Numbered from the stretch's first letter, positions 33,119-45,899 are shown. The stretch: DNA of 64,000 nucleotides from Excoecaria cochinchinensis (GCA_947683425.1 CANTUQ010000008.1:2620501-2684500); one strand, 5' to 3'. Numbers and translations: made by a program. Notes: a model not told the origin generated them from the letters alone.

Positions 33119-33556
33119 TGTAACACACCCTAACTGCACGTAGAGCTTTACTACGATGGCTATGGAGTGTCACAACACAACCATATGAACATGTGATGTT
33201 ATATGTTGTTGTGTCCCTGAATTGGGATGAGTATTGTTTGGTTTGCAGGATGGGTAGCTTAAGTATATAGCCATTATACTACCGAAAGTTTGACCAAATG
33301 AATAGTAATCATGGGCATTTATAGGTCAATCAACAAAAAGAATTTTTGAGATGATTATTAAGTCATAATAATTCATATCATAGATATTGTAATATCAAAT
33401 GGAGACCGATTTTTATATATTGGGGTCAAAGACATATATGGTTACGTAAAAAAAAAAAATACCAGCGTACTGCGATTGTCATATGACAGCTAGTTCTATA
33501 CAATCTTTGTAAATGTATAACTAAGCGTAGCGTACGTATAGTATAAGGGTGTTACA
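33119..33556 (+). repeat. Shortened 5' LTR of the Tekay-like element
   Basis: Ends GGGTGTTACA just before the primer site. 33184-33411 is colinear with the end of the 3' LTR. The first bases (TGTAACACACCCTAACTGC) look like an LTR start but do not match the 3' LTR start closely, so a large internal deletion or a hybrid origin is likely. The full LTR is about 3.4 kb, judged from the 3' copy without its insertions. Confidence 0.6.
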
Positions 33557-33562
33557 TTTTAA

Positions 33563-33574
33563 TAGTATTAGAGC
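33563..33574 (+). promoter_or_regulatory. Degenerate primer-binding site of the Tekay-like element
   Basis: TAGTATTAGAGC, two mismatches to TGGTATCAGAGC, seven bases after the LTR end. Confidence 0.7.
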
Positions 33575-33864
33575 ACGGTTTAGTCAATTTTAAGATCAAA
33601 GTGGGGGTTAAAGGATTTGATTAAATGCATATACATGCCAAATGATGAATGAAAGTGTTATGAGGTTAATATATGCTTGCTACTTTTTGTTATGTAGTGA
33701 ACGTGGCCTCTGAAGAAGGATGTCGTGAGGGTGAAGCTGAAAGTGCAGCTTCTATATAGTGCTGGGCGAGCTGAGACTACACAGCCAGAAGTTACTCCAC
33801 CTGCTGTACCACCTCCTCTACCTTAGCCTGACTTTCTGAATTTGATGGCGGACTATATTCAGCA

Positions 33865-34700
33865 ATGACTGCATACACATCAGGGTCAGTCACCATAGCC
33901 CTAGGCACCAGAGTAGCCTCCAACTACACCAAAAAGGAAACCGATATTGAAGTAATTGAAAATATTAGTAGTAAAAGGAAAAGATTAGTAGCAGAAGATT
34001 TCTTTCGGCATGATCTGTTAACTCCAATTCAAGTTGAGGAATTGCTATTCCGGACAAAGAGATTGTATGAGATTACAGATAGCCCACCAAAAGAGATGTT
34101 TGAAGGTACAGTTGCTTTACTTCAGGATCCTGCATACATATGGTGGGATTTGGTTCGCAAGCATACCCCTGTAGATCAGTTGTCATATGAGTTCTTTTTG
34201 GAGCAATTTGAGAAGAAGTATATTGGGTTTAAGTATAAAGCTTACATGTAAGATGCTTTATGGATGCTTAGGCAGAGAAATAAAACAGTTGCTGAGTATG
34301 AATGTGACTTTAAGAGCTTGAGTGCCTGTTTGGATGATAACTTGAGGACAAATTGTTGGGGCTCAAAGGCATCTTGATATGAGATCATTGATTGAAGCAG
34401 CTATAAAGGTAAAAGCTAGGCAGATGAGATGGAGAGAAAGACTAGCTTCTAGCATAAAAGAAAGCCGGATCAGTCCAGTGGTTCAGAGGGCAGAGTAAGA
34501 AACCTAAAGGGCCTCCTTCTTCATAAAATCGTGCTCTAGTAGCATCAAACCGCAGTGAGAAAAATCCATTTGGTAGTGATGCTCTAGTCACTTCAATGGC
34601 TAGTGCACCTAGGAACCCTAATAAAGATACCATACGTAATTGTGAGCATTGAGGTAGAAGACGTTTCGAGGAGTGTTAGAGGATAACTATAGCTTATATT
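33865..34700 (+). pseudogene. Tekay-like gag fragment
   Basis: A 128-codon frame contains the retrotransposon gag domain (Ty3/gypsy family): FEGTVALLQDPAYIWWDLVR, then FFLEQFEKKYIGFKYKAYM. After the stop at 34249-34251 the same frame continues as DALWMLRQRNKTVAEYECDF. Frame breaks follow. A first zinc-knuckle relic (CEH, GRRRFEEC) lies near 34640-34680, and the second knuckle is interrupted after RCG by the solo LTR at 34712. Confidence 0.8.
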
Positions 34701-35298
34701 AGATGTGGATATGTGATGCGTGCCGAACTGGGAAGGCCTTCTTTTTGAGGCCCGCTTTTAGGGCTCGAGAGATTGGTTCGCGTCATTTGATCTTGGGTAA
34801 CTTGAGACATTTTGGAATCCCCACCTAATAGAACAATGGGAAAGTTCATCTAGCCTCATGAAACCTTTAGGCACCTTTGAAGTATTTTGGAGTCGCCACC
34901 CAATTTACAAGAAATTAGGAAAGGTCATCTAACCTCTATGGTATAAACTAGAGAAAGTGTTCGGAACTTCACTCTTATTAATGCCTTAAGTTAAGTTATA
35001 AATGAGTTTTTAGATTATAAAATTCCATCTCTCTTCTCACACGATTAATACAATTTATTAAAGGCACAATTCAAGCACTAAAAAAGCGATAAATGAAAGC
35101 TGTTAAAGAAAACGGTAAATAAAGCGATAAACACACAAATCCATGCCATTTACAAAGAAGAAATTGGGACATAATACAATCCACAAATGAAAGGAAAAGC
35201 TAAATAAAATTGCCCCAAAAATAATTAATTACAAGGGCCCACAAGATATATATAAACATAAAGTTAAACAATCATGCAAAATTAATCAAAAGAGGGAT

Positions 35299-35422
35299 CG
35301 AAGAGTTATTTCTGCTATTGGCCTGAAAACTGGGATGAATGATCCCATTTTTAGAAAATTTAACTCTTCGTTTTAATCCGTAACATTTTGCATTCTTCGC
35401 TAAAATAGAGGACATTGGTCCT
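35299..35422 (-). other. Conserved hairpin set in Ogre LTR B
   Basis: CGAAGAGTTA (35299-35308) pairs with TAACTCTTCG (35361-35370) around GGGATGAATGATCCC (35332-35346), followed by AGGACATTGGTCCT (35409-35422). Compared with LTR A, both sides of the pairs changed together (C:G to T:A in the enclosing stem, G:C to A:T in the last stem). Confidence 0.75.
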
Positions 35423-35898
35423 AATTTATTAATAAAAATCCCAATTTAGTTGTAAAAATATTTTTGTAATTTTTTAACTGACACGTGTACAAAATAAAAT
35501 ACTTTATTTGAAAACAAAGACAATCACACAAACAAGGGGTAGGTAAGGTCTCACCCAAGTGATGTCGTCTCCTAAAACGCTCAAACAAACGAAATGACAT
35601 TTCAACCCCAAACAGGAAAAACAATAATAAAAATATTAGTGATAATCCTAAAATTAACCGCATAAACATAAAAATAAAAGAAATATAAGACATGGTCGAC
35701 ATGCACATAGAGAATAAAATGAACTAAATTGAACACATTAAGCTTAATACACAAGCAACTAATATGCAAGAGGATTAAAAACTAACCATGTAAAAATATA
35801 ATAGTAATAACAATAACGATGATCATAATAAAATAACAATAATAATAACAATGGCAACAATAGAATAATGACAATAGTAACAACAAATACAAATATAA

Positions 35899-35958
<60 letters not shown>

Positions 35959-35959
35959 T
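35899..35959 (-). repeat. (AAT)n microsatellite in Ogre LTR B
   Basis: About 20 uninterrupted AAT units, about 1.23 kb from the LTR start. Confidence 0.9.
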
Positions 35960-36774
35960 ATAACAAAAAAAAAGTAAAAAGTAATAATGATAATGTTAAC
36001 AATAGTAGCAAGAATAATAAATACTAATATCAATAATGTCCATAACAAACCAATGAAATTAGGTGAAGGAAAACGAAGAAGATAAATGAACATGCAGTAA
36101 ATAAAAAGCATTAGCATTTACACATAGAAGGAATATCATGAAAGTTATATAAAAAAATAAATCTCAAACCAATAAAAAGAAAACATGCGTTCATTAAACC
36201 ATCATTCATGTATTAGTCAAAACCGTAAAAAATAAACTGAGACAAAATGTGATGATGAAAAATGAGTCCAAGAATCTTTACCCTCAGAATTTATAAAGTG
36301 GAGAAATGATGTCTCAATTCATCTCCCTCGTCAAGTTTTGCAGTGATAAACACCAAAAATATTCAAGGAAAAAAACTCAAGTTTTCAACATAAAAAAAAA
36401 CTCAAGAAAATGATTTTAATGGAGTGCCCAAGCTAAGGAAATTAGTTTTCTATACTCAAGTTAATCAAAGAACAAAAACCTTTTAAGACGAAGAAGAATT
36501 AAATCTAAAATTTTCCAAGAAGAATGCCTTTTTTCTTTTTTGTTCTTCCTCCCTCGTCTGCCTCTCTTTTTTCTAAGACAACCTCCCTCCCTCGTCTGCC
36601 TCTCTTTTTTCTAAGACAACCCCCCTCCAATGAAAACAAATCCTCCCCTTTATTTTTCCTTCTCTCCTTGAAAGGAAAGGACAAAAACCTCTTTCCTCAA
36701 CCCATTTTTCCAAAAATCACCAAAGCATGAAAAAAATAGATTTTACAATCCCAAAAATAGCTTTTTCGTAGGTG

Positions 36775-37015
36775 GGAAAGGGACAGGGGAAGGCTGCCCG
36801 CAAGCGAGTGGCCGCACCTCGCAACGAAAGGTGCGGCCTCGTGGAAGGCTAAGAGGTGTGGCCTCCTCGCGGGAGGCCGCACGCAGAAGACCGCGAGGCA
36901 CGACCTCATGCAGGAGGCCATGCCTCGTGTCACGCGAGGCACCTCGTGCACTGCCAGCAGGCCCTGCACTTTGCATTCGTCGCGCTAGCGAGCGGTCGCA
37001 AGCCACCAGAAGCCC
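36775..37015 (-). repeat. GC-rich island in Ogre LTR B
   Basis: Alternating AGGTGCGGCCTC, GCGAGGCAC and inverted counterparts. Open frames on both strands here are composition effects. Confidence 0.8.
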
Positions 37016-37191
37016 CAAAACCAAAATAATTTTTTTTCCCAAAATTCAATTTTTTATTTTTTATTTTTTATTTAAAAGGAAGGTCTTCAACAAGGGAAAC
37101 ATTAGTTCTAACATCTTCACCTTCGAACAAGCAATCATTTTTATCATCGGGTAACCCTGATTTTGGACCGCCTTGGGACCCGGTATCTACA

Positions 37192-37440
37192 AGATTTATA
37201 GAACATTTTAAGAGAGATTGTCCAAAAACTCAGTCAGTAGCGACCATACCTACACAGAAGTCGGAAGCAACTTCTCAGAGAAGAAATAACAAAGGAACAG
37301 TCATGAACACTCAAGCAACTAGACAATTTATGAAAATTTTCCAAGGAACACAAGAACAATCAAATGCTCGATTGTACGTTGTTAGGGCTATGGAAGAACA
37401 TAATACTATAGAAACTACTAGTGGTAAGATTTTTCTTTTT
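37192..37440 (+). pseudogene. Continuation of Tekay-like gag after the solo LTR
   Basis: Starts inside the second zinc knuckle (HFKRDCPKTQ) and reads on through RRNNKGTVMNTQATRQFMK to ARLYVVRAMEEHN, the stretch upstream of protease in chromovirus polyproteins. Immediately afterwards the sequence jumps to the 3' end of the element, so all of pol is deleted. Confidence 0.8.
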
Positions 37441-38343
37441 AAATGTTAAGCTTATATACTAGTAAAGTTTGAAATTTATGCATGCAATTAAGTAAAATTT
37501 CAAGGACGAAATTTTCTTTAAATGCAGGAGAATTGTAATAGCCTAAATACTAAGTTAGTTGTGAGTAGTGTTTCATGAGTGTGAATAGTATATTCTGGTG
37601 TGAATGTACCAGCATTAATGCACTAGATCCTATCTGAACTCTGAGGTTAAATGTGCGTAGATGAGAGTAATTCTAGGATGGGTTCCTGGGGGAGAAAAAT
37701 ATTTTATTGGACCATAGGGAAGTACGAGTTATATGGAGTCTAAAAATGTAATTTAGAGTTAAAACGAGGTCAAATAGGTCCTTAAAAGTCAAAAATAAAA
37801 AAAAAACCTCTAGTTCGGTTTAAATAGTAACTAGGTTTGACCGAATTTTTAAATATAGCAAATGAACTCTATAAACTGTTCTAAGGGCATGGATAGACTT
37901 AGAATAATATTTATAAATTTTTGATAGTGAAAAGTAAATTTTACGGTAACACTGAAAATTGTCTAATCGGGACGCTTTAAGTGAACCGAACTGGAAATGG
38001 ATTTTGATTGAGCTGAAATTTTATATGGAGGCTAATTTATATATTTTAAGAATTATGAAACTAATTTTGGGAGAAATTGAGCTTGAAAAGTAAGAGAAAT
38101 AATTTAGAGTTACTTAATGGGCCATAACATAAAAAATGGGCTTGAAATGGTTAGACCAACTTGGTTAGACTAGGCCCAGCCCAATAAACCACCTATAAAT
38201 ACCCCAAATATTTTATTTTTCTACAGAAATCCCTAAAAATCCAGCAGCTCCTCCTCTATAGACAATGGGTCCCGAGGCAGCCAAGATCTAGGTCACCCAA
38301 TGATGAAAATTATATGCTTGTTCGTAGGCAAAAGGGTTAGAAG

Positions 38344-39877
38344 TGATGGGCCAAAAACTTGACACGGGCAAAATAAACTAAGTCTAAGAGCAAGTGTACT
38401 ATGTCGGTGCAAGTAGTAAAGGACAGTGAATCCAGATATCGTCCTCAGGGAACAACCTAACAATTACTAGAATTCTCAAATACTTATGTTATTTAGATAG
38501 ACAATATTTGAAGATGAAACTAAGTTAAACTATGCTAACAAATGAATAAATAATCTAACACTAATTTTAAGAAAAGAATTAATAAATATGATGAATGTTA
38601 GGACTTGGGTTTCACTTAACTTCTCAACTATGTAATTTTCTAGGTTTTTATGCAAAAGAATGATAATTCACATGAGATGGTGATTTTTCCCCAAATTAAT
38701 CAAAATCCAATAATCATGGTATTTTAACCCTAATCTCAAGTTAATTCTTCCAAATGATCAAGTAAAAGAACTAAAATTAGAAAGCATTAAGTTCAATGGA
38801 AAAAACCTTGATAAAAATCAAAAACCACAAGGACAAAAATAAGTTTGATCATTCATATTTTCAATCCAAGCTATGTTTTATTTTATCCATCAATTAATCC
38901 AATTGGTCAAGTAAATTAATTGATTAAGTTCATGTTGAATTAATCAATTCCAACAAGCATTAATCATAATAAAAACATAATCTCAAATAAGAAAATCAAT
39001 CATATGCATAAAACCCAAAATAAATTACATAGTTTTAAAGCCAAGATCCACCATAGCCCTAACTATGGAATTTAGTTCGTGATAATGTAAAAATCCAAAG
39101 CAAAACTAAAATCCACCTTACACATCATCATAATAAGGGAAAACAAAATAAAATAAAGAGAAAAGAAGAAGAACACGATGGAGAATAGGTCTACAACAGG
39201 TTTCAAAACAGAGGAAGAGAAAGAACAAGATCTGGGTTGGCCACCAGCAGTTTGTTTCTCCAAATTCTCTGATTTCCTTCTTTTGCTGTTGTAATCTTTT
39301 TGTTGTTGTGTTTCTCCTTGAGTTTTTTCGTGTTTTCTCTCTCGAAAAATAGGTTAAGATCTCCTCTTGAATGCGCCGCCGTCCCCTCTTTTAATCCCTT
39401 CTTAAGAGTCCCACTTGAATTAGAAATCTATAAAAATAAGGAATTAAAAACACATCAGATAACTGATCAAAGCTGCGACCAAAGCTGGGTCTTGCTTTGG
39501 TCTCAGCTTTTGTCAGTTATTTTCCCTCTACCAAAGCTGAAGCTAGCTTTGGTTCCAGCTTTTGTCTCATCTTTGGTAAGCTTCTGCCTTTTCCGTGAGT
39601 TTCTTCCTCAAGAATTGCTCTTTACCAAAGCTAGACCTTGCTTTGGTTGTAACTTTGGTCCCAGCTTTGGTCAGCTGTTGTCCCCTTAAGCATATTTCTT
39701 CATAAAAATTACTCTAAATCACCCAAATTTAACACAAAAACACATAATTAACACATGAACATACTCTTTCAAAATAAATGCAAAAACATAAGGAAAACCT
39801 ACATTAAATTAGCAAAATAAAATTAGAATTAAACAAAAACAACCTAAACATACTATAAAACCATATCCTAACACTTA
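38344..39877 (-). mobile_element. Nested solo LTR, probably Athila-like
   Basis: Inserted after TTAGAAG of Ogre LTR C; approximate ends TGATGGGCC and ATCCTAACA. It resembles the LTR of the element at 56164-62916 in layout: GATATCGTCCTCAGGGAAC (38436) parallels GATATCGATTCCACAGGGAA there. It includes a cluster of ACCAAAGCT/AGCTTTGGT units (39470-39690) instead of the CACGTCACGTGAC units there. Exact ends and target duplication could not be fixed. Open frames inside are not genes. Confidence 0.55.
39470..39690. repeat. ACCAAAGCT / AGCTTTGGT repeat cluster
   Basis: About ten copies of ACCAAAGCT or CTTTGGT units in both orientations over about 220 bp, able to form many hairpins. Confidence 0.8.
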
Positions 39878-41301
39878 TTAAGATTGCTTTTTTGTTATTA
39901 TTTTTATTTTGTAATAAAAATAATAATAAATAAAATAGAAAGAAAAAATTGGCTGCAGGCCGGTCCTCGTGGGACTGGACAGCAAGAGGCTAGCCTTCGT
40001 GCGTGAAGGCCGGCCCTCGAGCGCAAGTCGCACGCAAAGGCTGGCCCTCGTGTGCAGGCCGTGCTTGCGCCGCCTACATGTAGCATGCGCCTGCCCGCCC
40101 CTTTCCACCTGGTAGCTGATTTTGGCCAAAAATCAATTTTTTGGGCAATGTTTGATTTTTAATCCCTTTTTTCAGGGATTTTCAAGGTTTTTTTTTAAAA
40201 ATTTAAATAAGTAAGAATTTGATTAAAATACAAATTTTCTTCCTGAAATCTCTAGGTTTTCTTCATAAATGGTATAAATAGAATTTTTAGAGAGAGAAAG
40301 GGGGGGGGGGTACTTCATATGTGATTTTTTAGATTTGAGAGAGATTAAAACGATTTTATTCTTGATTTTTCTTCTTAAAATCTTTTGCTTGTGATAAAAA
40401 AAACAATACTAAAGAGAGAGAAATCGATTCTCTTTTTTGGAGATTATGAAATTTTCTTTTATTTATTCAAATAACTTCTTGAATTTTTAGAGAGAGAAAG
40501 CTTGAGTTCTTTTTGGTTTTTAATTTGATTCTTGTAGATTTTTGACAAGAAAAATAATTCACGATCTACCTTTTCCAGATTGATAATTCTGGGGGTAAAG
40601 AATTATGGTTTAAATAGTTTTCCACCTTTTATTTCCACCATTGATGAACATTTTGAAGCTTTTTAATATGTGATATTTTGTTTATTTTTTTGTTTTAATT
40701 TGTATATTTAGATGTTATTTCAAGTTTCTTGCATGAAAATCATGTTATAATATGTGAAAATCATTTGAAATAGTGTGCCCATTTTCTCACCTCCTGCCCA
40801 TAAGGTCCGAGAAGGAGGTGGGGTGCGGCCTGCTCGCACCTCAAGAGGGGCCGCACCTCATCTTTATTTTTGTCCTTTTGTGTATTTTGATCCGTTTTGT
40901 CCTGTTTTCGATCCTTTTAGTCCGTTTTGTCCTGTTTTTGATCCTTTTCCATGATTTTAATATTATTTTGCCATTGTAATATTTATTTTTATTATTTTAT
41001 ATGATTTAATTGATTTTTTAGATTTATTTGCTAACATTAATTTTATTTTATTTTTATTTTGTTTGCAATCTATATTTTCTTCCTTGTTTGAGCATTCCTA
41101 CGAGCGAATGAGGGGATCCAGAGAACAAAGTCATCTTTTTTGGTTTGATTTATATTTTTTATTATTTTGGTTATTTTTCTTTATTTTGGCTTTTATTTTA
41201 TTATTTTAGCTTAATTTGTAAAAAAATTATTTTATTTTATGCACGTTAAAAAGAAAATAATAAAGATATTTTTATTAATAAATTGAGTTTTTCTAATAAA
41301 T

Positions 41302-41455
41302 AGGACCAATGTTCTCATTTTAAACCAATAAAATCTCACTTTTAAAAGATGAGTTAATTTTTCTCAAAATGTGATCACTCATCCCGATTTTCTTAATAAT
41401 GCCTAAAAATAACTCTTTAATTTTTTAAATGTGCATGAAAGAACCAATGTTCCTA
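41302..41455 (+). other. Conserved hairpin set in Ogre LTR C
   Basis: AGGACCAATGTTCT (41302-41315, one G-T wobble), GAGTTA (41351-41356) paired with TAACTC (41410-41415) around GTGATCACTCATCCC (41371-41385), then GAACCAATGTTC (41441-41452). More decayed than in the other copies. Confidence 0.65.
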
Positions 41456-44400
41456 TTTCAAATAATACCTCATTTTATGTATGTGTTTTATTTATTTTAT
41501 TTTAATTTTACATTTTGGGAGATTGCATTTTTTGTCCCAGATTTTCATCTTGTAATTCATTTTATGTCTTGTCTTTCATTTTATTTATTTATCACTGTTT
41601 ACCACTTTTCTCGATTTTTGATGTGTGCCTTAATTAAAATTGCATAAAGTGTGAGAGAAAGATGAAAATTTAATATTAAAAACTCATTTATAAATTAACC
41701 AAGGCATTAATAAGAGTGAAGTTCCGAATCTATCTTTGATTTAGACCCTAGAGGTTAGACGAACTTTTCCAATTTTAAATTGGGTGGATAATCCAAAATA
41801 CCTAAAAGGTGCCTAAAGGTTTCATGGGATTAGGTGAACTTACCCAATATTCTATTAGGTAGGGATTCTAAAATATCTCATGTTACCTAAGATCTAGACG
41901 TGAACCCTCTTCGACCCTAAAAATGAGCCTTTGGGTAACCAAGCGGGTTCCCTGTGCGTTACAACCTCCCTTCTTCCTTGGCTGAATTGTGCATCCATTT
42001 TCTTCCACCAAATTTCTTCCATTCTCTCCACATCTCTCCCGAAATCCAAGCTTTCTAACTAAAGTTTAGCTCTTCTACAACTTATTAGTGGTCTTTCGAT
42101 CTCATTTGAAAGGTTTAAAGTGAGAAAAATCAAGGATTCAAAGTTTGGGCATAATTTTAAGGTAAGAGAAATTGATGTTTTTAAATTGGTTCAATGGTTC
42201 AAATAGGTAGATTAAGATGTGTAGATCATGTTTATGTAATTATATTGCAAAAACAAAGCAAAATAATCATGGTTTATATGGGTATCATATTCGGCCATGG
42301 TTAGAAATTCAAGGAGAGGAAGGCACATCTAAGGTTTAAGGCAAGGAAAAGGAAGTTTGAGAAGCCTAGAGCAAGAATTTGAGGTTTGTGGTTACAAAAT
42401 CAAAATTCGTCCTTTTCCATTATTAAAGTATGGTTTTAAGTTATATTTATGTATAAAGTATGTGAGATATGCATTATAAATTAAATCTAACCTTATAATC
42501 ATATTTTGAAGGTGATACCATATAATATGTTATGTTTAAATGAGTTTAATGGCATGATAAGTGATAAAATTGATAAATGAATGGATTGGAAATGATTTAG
42601 CAGTGAAATAATTATTTGAGTATAGAAATGATGTGTAGACCCAATTATATGATATGATAATACCTATTGTACTATTAATTCTAATTATGTATCAAATGGA
42701 AAAAGAACTGAATGAAGACTGTACATGCCCTTAGTAGTGGTCTGGTAATTAAATTTAGCTCAAGATATAGTTGGCAAGCCATAGGGACGATATAATGTAT
42801 TGGGATAGCGAGTCACGGCGGCTCGCAATTGTAGACCAATTACGATCTACTTATAGTGTCATAGTATACTGTTGAATATTAAATGTTAAAAAAGTAAATG
42901 TATTATCATTGAAGCACAATTTGGTCCCTAAGTGGTCACTCCGACACTATCGAAGCGCAATCTAGCCCCTAAGTGGCCACTTTGGTAGGTTTAAAGCTTT
43001 GGGGCCCTGTCCTGCATATCCAGTCTAGTGACTTCTACTAGATGATACTAGGGACAAATTTAAAGAAATGGATTAATATGAAATTGTTTGAGAAATATAG
43101 TGAAAAAGGGTAATAATGGTAAAAATGAATAAAAAATTTAGTAAATGAGAGTTAAAATAAGAAAAAGAGTGAAAAAGGACTTAATTGTAAGAATTTAAAA
43201 AGATTTAGGGACTATATGGCAAAAAAGTAAATTTAATAGTTAATAAGGTTAAATAAGAAAAAACATGAAATAAATTAGTAAAATTGATTATTGTATCTGG
43301 ACTAAAATTTAATTTGATATGAAAATAATATTTATAAGACTAAATGGTAAATTGTAAGTCAAATAATAAATTAATGGTGGAAATTGGTTAACTACTGGCA
43401 TTATTGTAAACAAATAAGAAATGAAGGGCAATATTGTAATTCAGTGATTTGTTTAGGGACTAAAATGTAAATTGATGTAAATAGTGTGAATTAAAGGATC
43501 TAAAATGTAATTGGTTAGTAAAATGAATGTTATTTATGTAATTAATTTATAATGGAGGATTAATGAACAAATAAATAAATAGTAATAATGTTAATAATAA
43601 TATATATGGAAATGTATAAAAAATAATGTAAATTTTATTGTATTGGTAGTACATATTTTAGTGTAAATAATCACTAAGAAGAGAGTTCAAGTGAAAATGA
43701 GCAATAATGAAGTGAAATGAGAATTGAAGTGAAAATGGGCTTAAATGTAAAGATTTAAAAGAATTAGAGGTAAAATGGTAATTATGCAAATTATTACCAA
43801 TTTAATCTAAATTGCGAATTGTTGATGATAATGTTAAGTATTAAAATGTAATTGAATAGAAATATAAGAATTAATTGTGAAATTAAGTGATAATGAATGA
43901 TTAATTGAATAAATAAGGTTATTAATGAATTAAACTTGAAAATAAGATAAATTAATTATTTATGGGACATCAACTAGTAAAATTATAGAATAGCAATAAA
44001 AATATTTGTGGTATGGAAAATGACTAATAATATATGTAATGACTTAAAATGTTTAAAATATGTATTCATGTGTGTATCATTAAGTTAGTGGAAATCTTTG
44101 GATTTGTAACCACCATTGAGCATATTTAATGCTCAGCACGTAGTTTTTATTGACTGCGTGTAGGAACCCCATAGGACGTTTGGAGCAAGCATACCTTGAT
44201 ATTTTGGGAGCTGACCGGAGAAGGATATAGTTAAAGAATATTTTGTATGTTTAAGTTATTGGCATGTATATGTAAATGGAAGGATTTATGGTTGTGTATT
44301 ATTAAGGCATGTATATGAACATTTATATATTTTGGACGGTAAGATGATATTGATGGATGACGTGAATTTTGGACTGTTTATGAATGTGTTGTGATGTTAT

Positions 44401-45188
44401 ATGTTGTTGTGCCCCTGAATTGGGCGAGTACTGTTTGGTTTGTAGGATGGGTAGCTTAAGTATATAGCCATTATACTACCGAAATTTTGACTAAATGAAT
44501 AGTAACCTTAGATAGTTATAAGTCAATCGACATGAAGAATTTTTGAGATGATTATTAAGTCATAATAATTTGTATTATAGATATTGTAATATCAAATAGA
44601 GACCGTGTGACGCGCGCGAACCCCAACTTGGCATTCGCCTCACTCTCAGAAGTCCACTTTTAGGACTCAAGACCAGATGGAGGTTCATTAAGACTCGTGA
44701 TAGCCGGTCGCTTCGCAATGGATAGGGAATCACCCCTATTCCATCGTTGGCAATCAATCTACGAGAGCGTCTATTGGGAATCATAAGGTAGGTATCATAG
44801 AGTCGCTACCCAATAAAACATTGGGAAATGAATTCTAACCTTATGAGGCCAAAACCAGAGAGAGTTCGGGACCTCACTTTTATTTATACCTATGGATAAT
44901 GTTATATGACTGAATTTTTAGAGTTAATTATTTTATCTCCCTTCTCACACTATCATACAATAAATTTAAAGCGCATTTCAAGCATATTCGGAAAGCAGTA
45001 AAGAAAGCAATAAAGAAATTACAAGTGAAAAATATAGGACAGAACAATCCCCCAAAATAATAAAAGCGTAAATAAATAAAATAATAAAATTGCCCAAAAA
45101 ATTAATTACAAGGGCCCAAAATAAATAATACATAAGAAAGAATAAAATAAAATACATCATGCATAAATCGGGACATTTATTAGATTTT

Positions 45189-45335
45189 AGGAACACTAGT
45201 TCCTTTGTGTTAGCTTAAAAATCTGAGAGTTATTTTTAGGCTATAAAAATGATAGGGATAATTGATCCCATTTTATGAAAATTAACTCTCTTTTAAAAGT
45301 GAAAGTTTGTTGGCTAAAATCAGGATAATGGTCCT
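45189..45335 (-). other. Conserved hairpin set in Ogre LTR D
   Basis: AGGAACACTAGTTCCT (45189-45204), GAGAGTTA (45225-45232) paired with TAACTCTC (45283-45290) around GGGATAATTGATCCC (45255-45269), then AGGATAATGGTCCT (45322-45335). The GAGAG/CTCTC version differs from GAAGAG/CTCTTC in LTRs B and E by a matched change on both sides. Confidence 0.75.
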
Positions 45336-45899
45336 ATTTTATTAATAGAAATCCCAATTTTTATTATTTTAAAAAACGTGAGTTTCTATGAAATAAGTGC
45401 ATTTTTTTTTAAAAAAATATACTATTTTGCATAAAACACAACAAAATAATAAAATAAGAAAAATAAGGAAATTAAAATGCAAACCAAACTTGAAGGCTCC
45501 TAATCTTTTGATTCTCCAACTTGCACAGGAACGTCGCTCAAAGCGAACCAAACACGTTTAGTGGACAGCAAAAACAAGAATAAAAATAATGTTAGCCAAT
45601 TAAACAAAATATGGAATGAAACTAAATAAGGCAAATATGTTAAATAATATAATAACAAAAATAAAGCAATTAAATGAAGTATATACAGTAACCAATTCTA
45701 ATTGAGAAAAGCATTTACCATGAAAAATAATATTTGATAAAAAACTGAAAATAACAGAGTGAATGAATGACCAAAAAATAAAATCAAATGGAAAGTAAAG
45801 TTACTACAAAATATTCTATAGAGTTAAATTACATTGCATGCATCATGTAAATAAATTAGTTAAATTAATCTAAATTTCATGTTAATTATGACATACAGC

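Larger units (their letters stand above)
34712..37191 (-). mobile_element. Solo Ogre LTR B (minus strand) inside the Tekay-like zinc knuckle
   Basis: 2480 bp. On the minus strand it starts TGTAGATACCGGGTCCCAAG and ends GGCACGCATCACA. No internal region is attached, as expected from LTR-LTR recombination. Host coding sequence resumes at once as RFIEHFKRDCPKT. Flanks (GGATA and AGATT) give no clean 5-bp target duplication. It contains an (AAT)n run (35899-35959), the hairpin set, a GC-rich island (36775-37015) and a roughly 50-bp tandem duplication (36543-36625, CCCTCGTCTGCCTCTC twice). Confidence 0.85.
38257..41963 (+). mobile_element. Solo Ogre LTR C (plus strand) carrying a second LTR insertion
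   Basis: Starts TATAGACAATGGGTCCCGAG (a decayed TGTAGACACCGGG start) and ends CTGTGCGTTACA. The possible target copies TCCTC and ACCTC differ at one base. It holds GC-rich islands (39950-40110, 40795-40862) and the hairpin set (41302-41455). Its length is inflated by a nested LTR (about 38344-39877); without it the LTR is about 2.2 kb. Confidence 0.8.
33119..44605 (+). mobile_element. Tekay-like chromovirus derivative without pol, split by nested insertions
   Basis: Parts in order: shortened 5' LTR (to 33556), primer site at 33563 (TAGTATTAGAGC, two changes from the initiator tRNA-Met site), gag (33865 onward), zinc knuckles split by an Ogre solo LTR, a short post-gag segment (37192-37440), then directly the typical 3' end AATTTCAAGGACGAAATTTT (37494-37513) and the 3' LTR start TGTAATAGCC (37534). 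Protease, RT, RNase H and integrase are all gone, so this is a deletion derivative. The last part of the 3' LTR (44345-44605) matches 33184-33411 of the 5' LTR. The remaining end is beyond the Ogre insertion at 44606. Confidence 0.8.
37534..44605 (+). repeat. Tekay-like 3' LTR interrupted by Ogre LTR C
   Basis: Starts TGTAATAGCC after AATGCAGGAGAAT (purine tract position). LTR sequence occupies 37534-38256 and 41964-44605. The second part contains an AT-rich region with ATTAATAAATAAA-like runs and ends in AATATCAAATAGAGACCG, where Ogre LTR D enters. No gene inside. Confidence 0.75.

Noticed and set aside
35782..36117. Isoleucine-rich frame looking like a membrane protein
   Set aside because: Translation of an (AAT)n run and AT-rich LTR sequence.
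36743..37154. Arginine/alanine-rich frames on both strands
   Set aside because: GC-rich hairpin island of Ogre LTR B; the frames are not conserved in other LTRs.
34707..37196. 5-bp target duplication for solo LTR B
   Set aside because: Flanks GGATA and AGATT do not match; shifting the ends gives only GATAT against GATTT, so no duplication is claimed.
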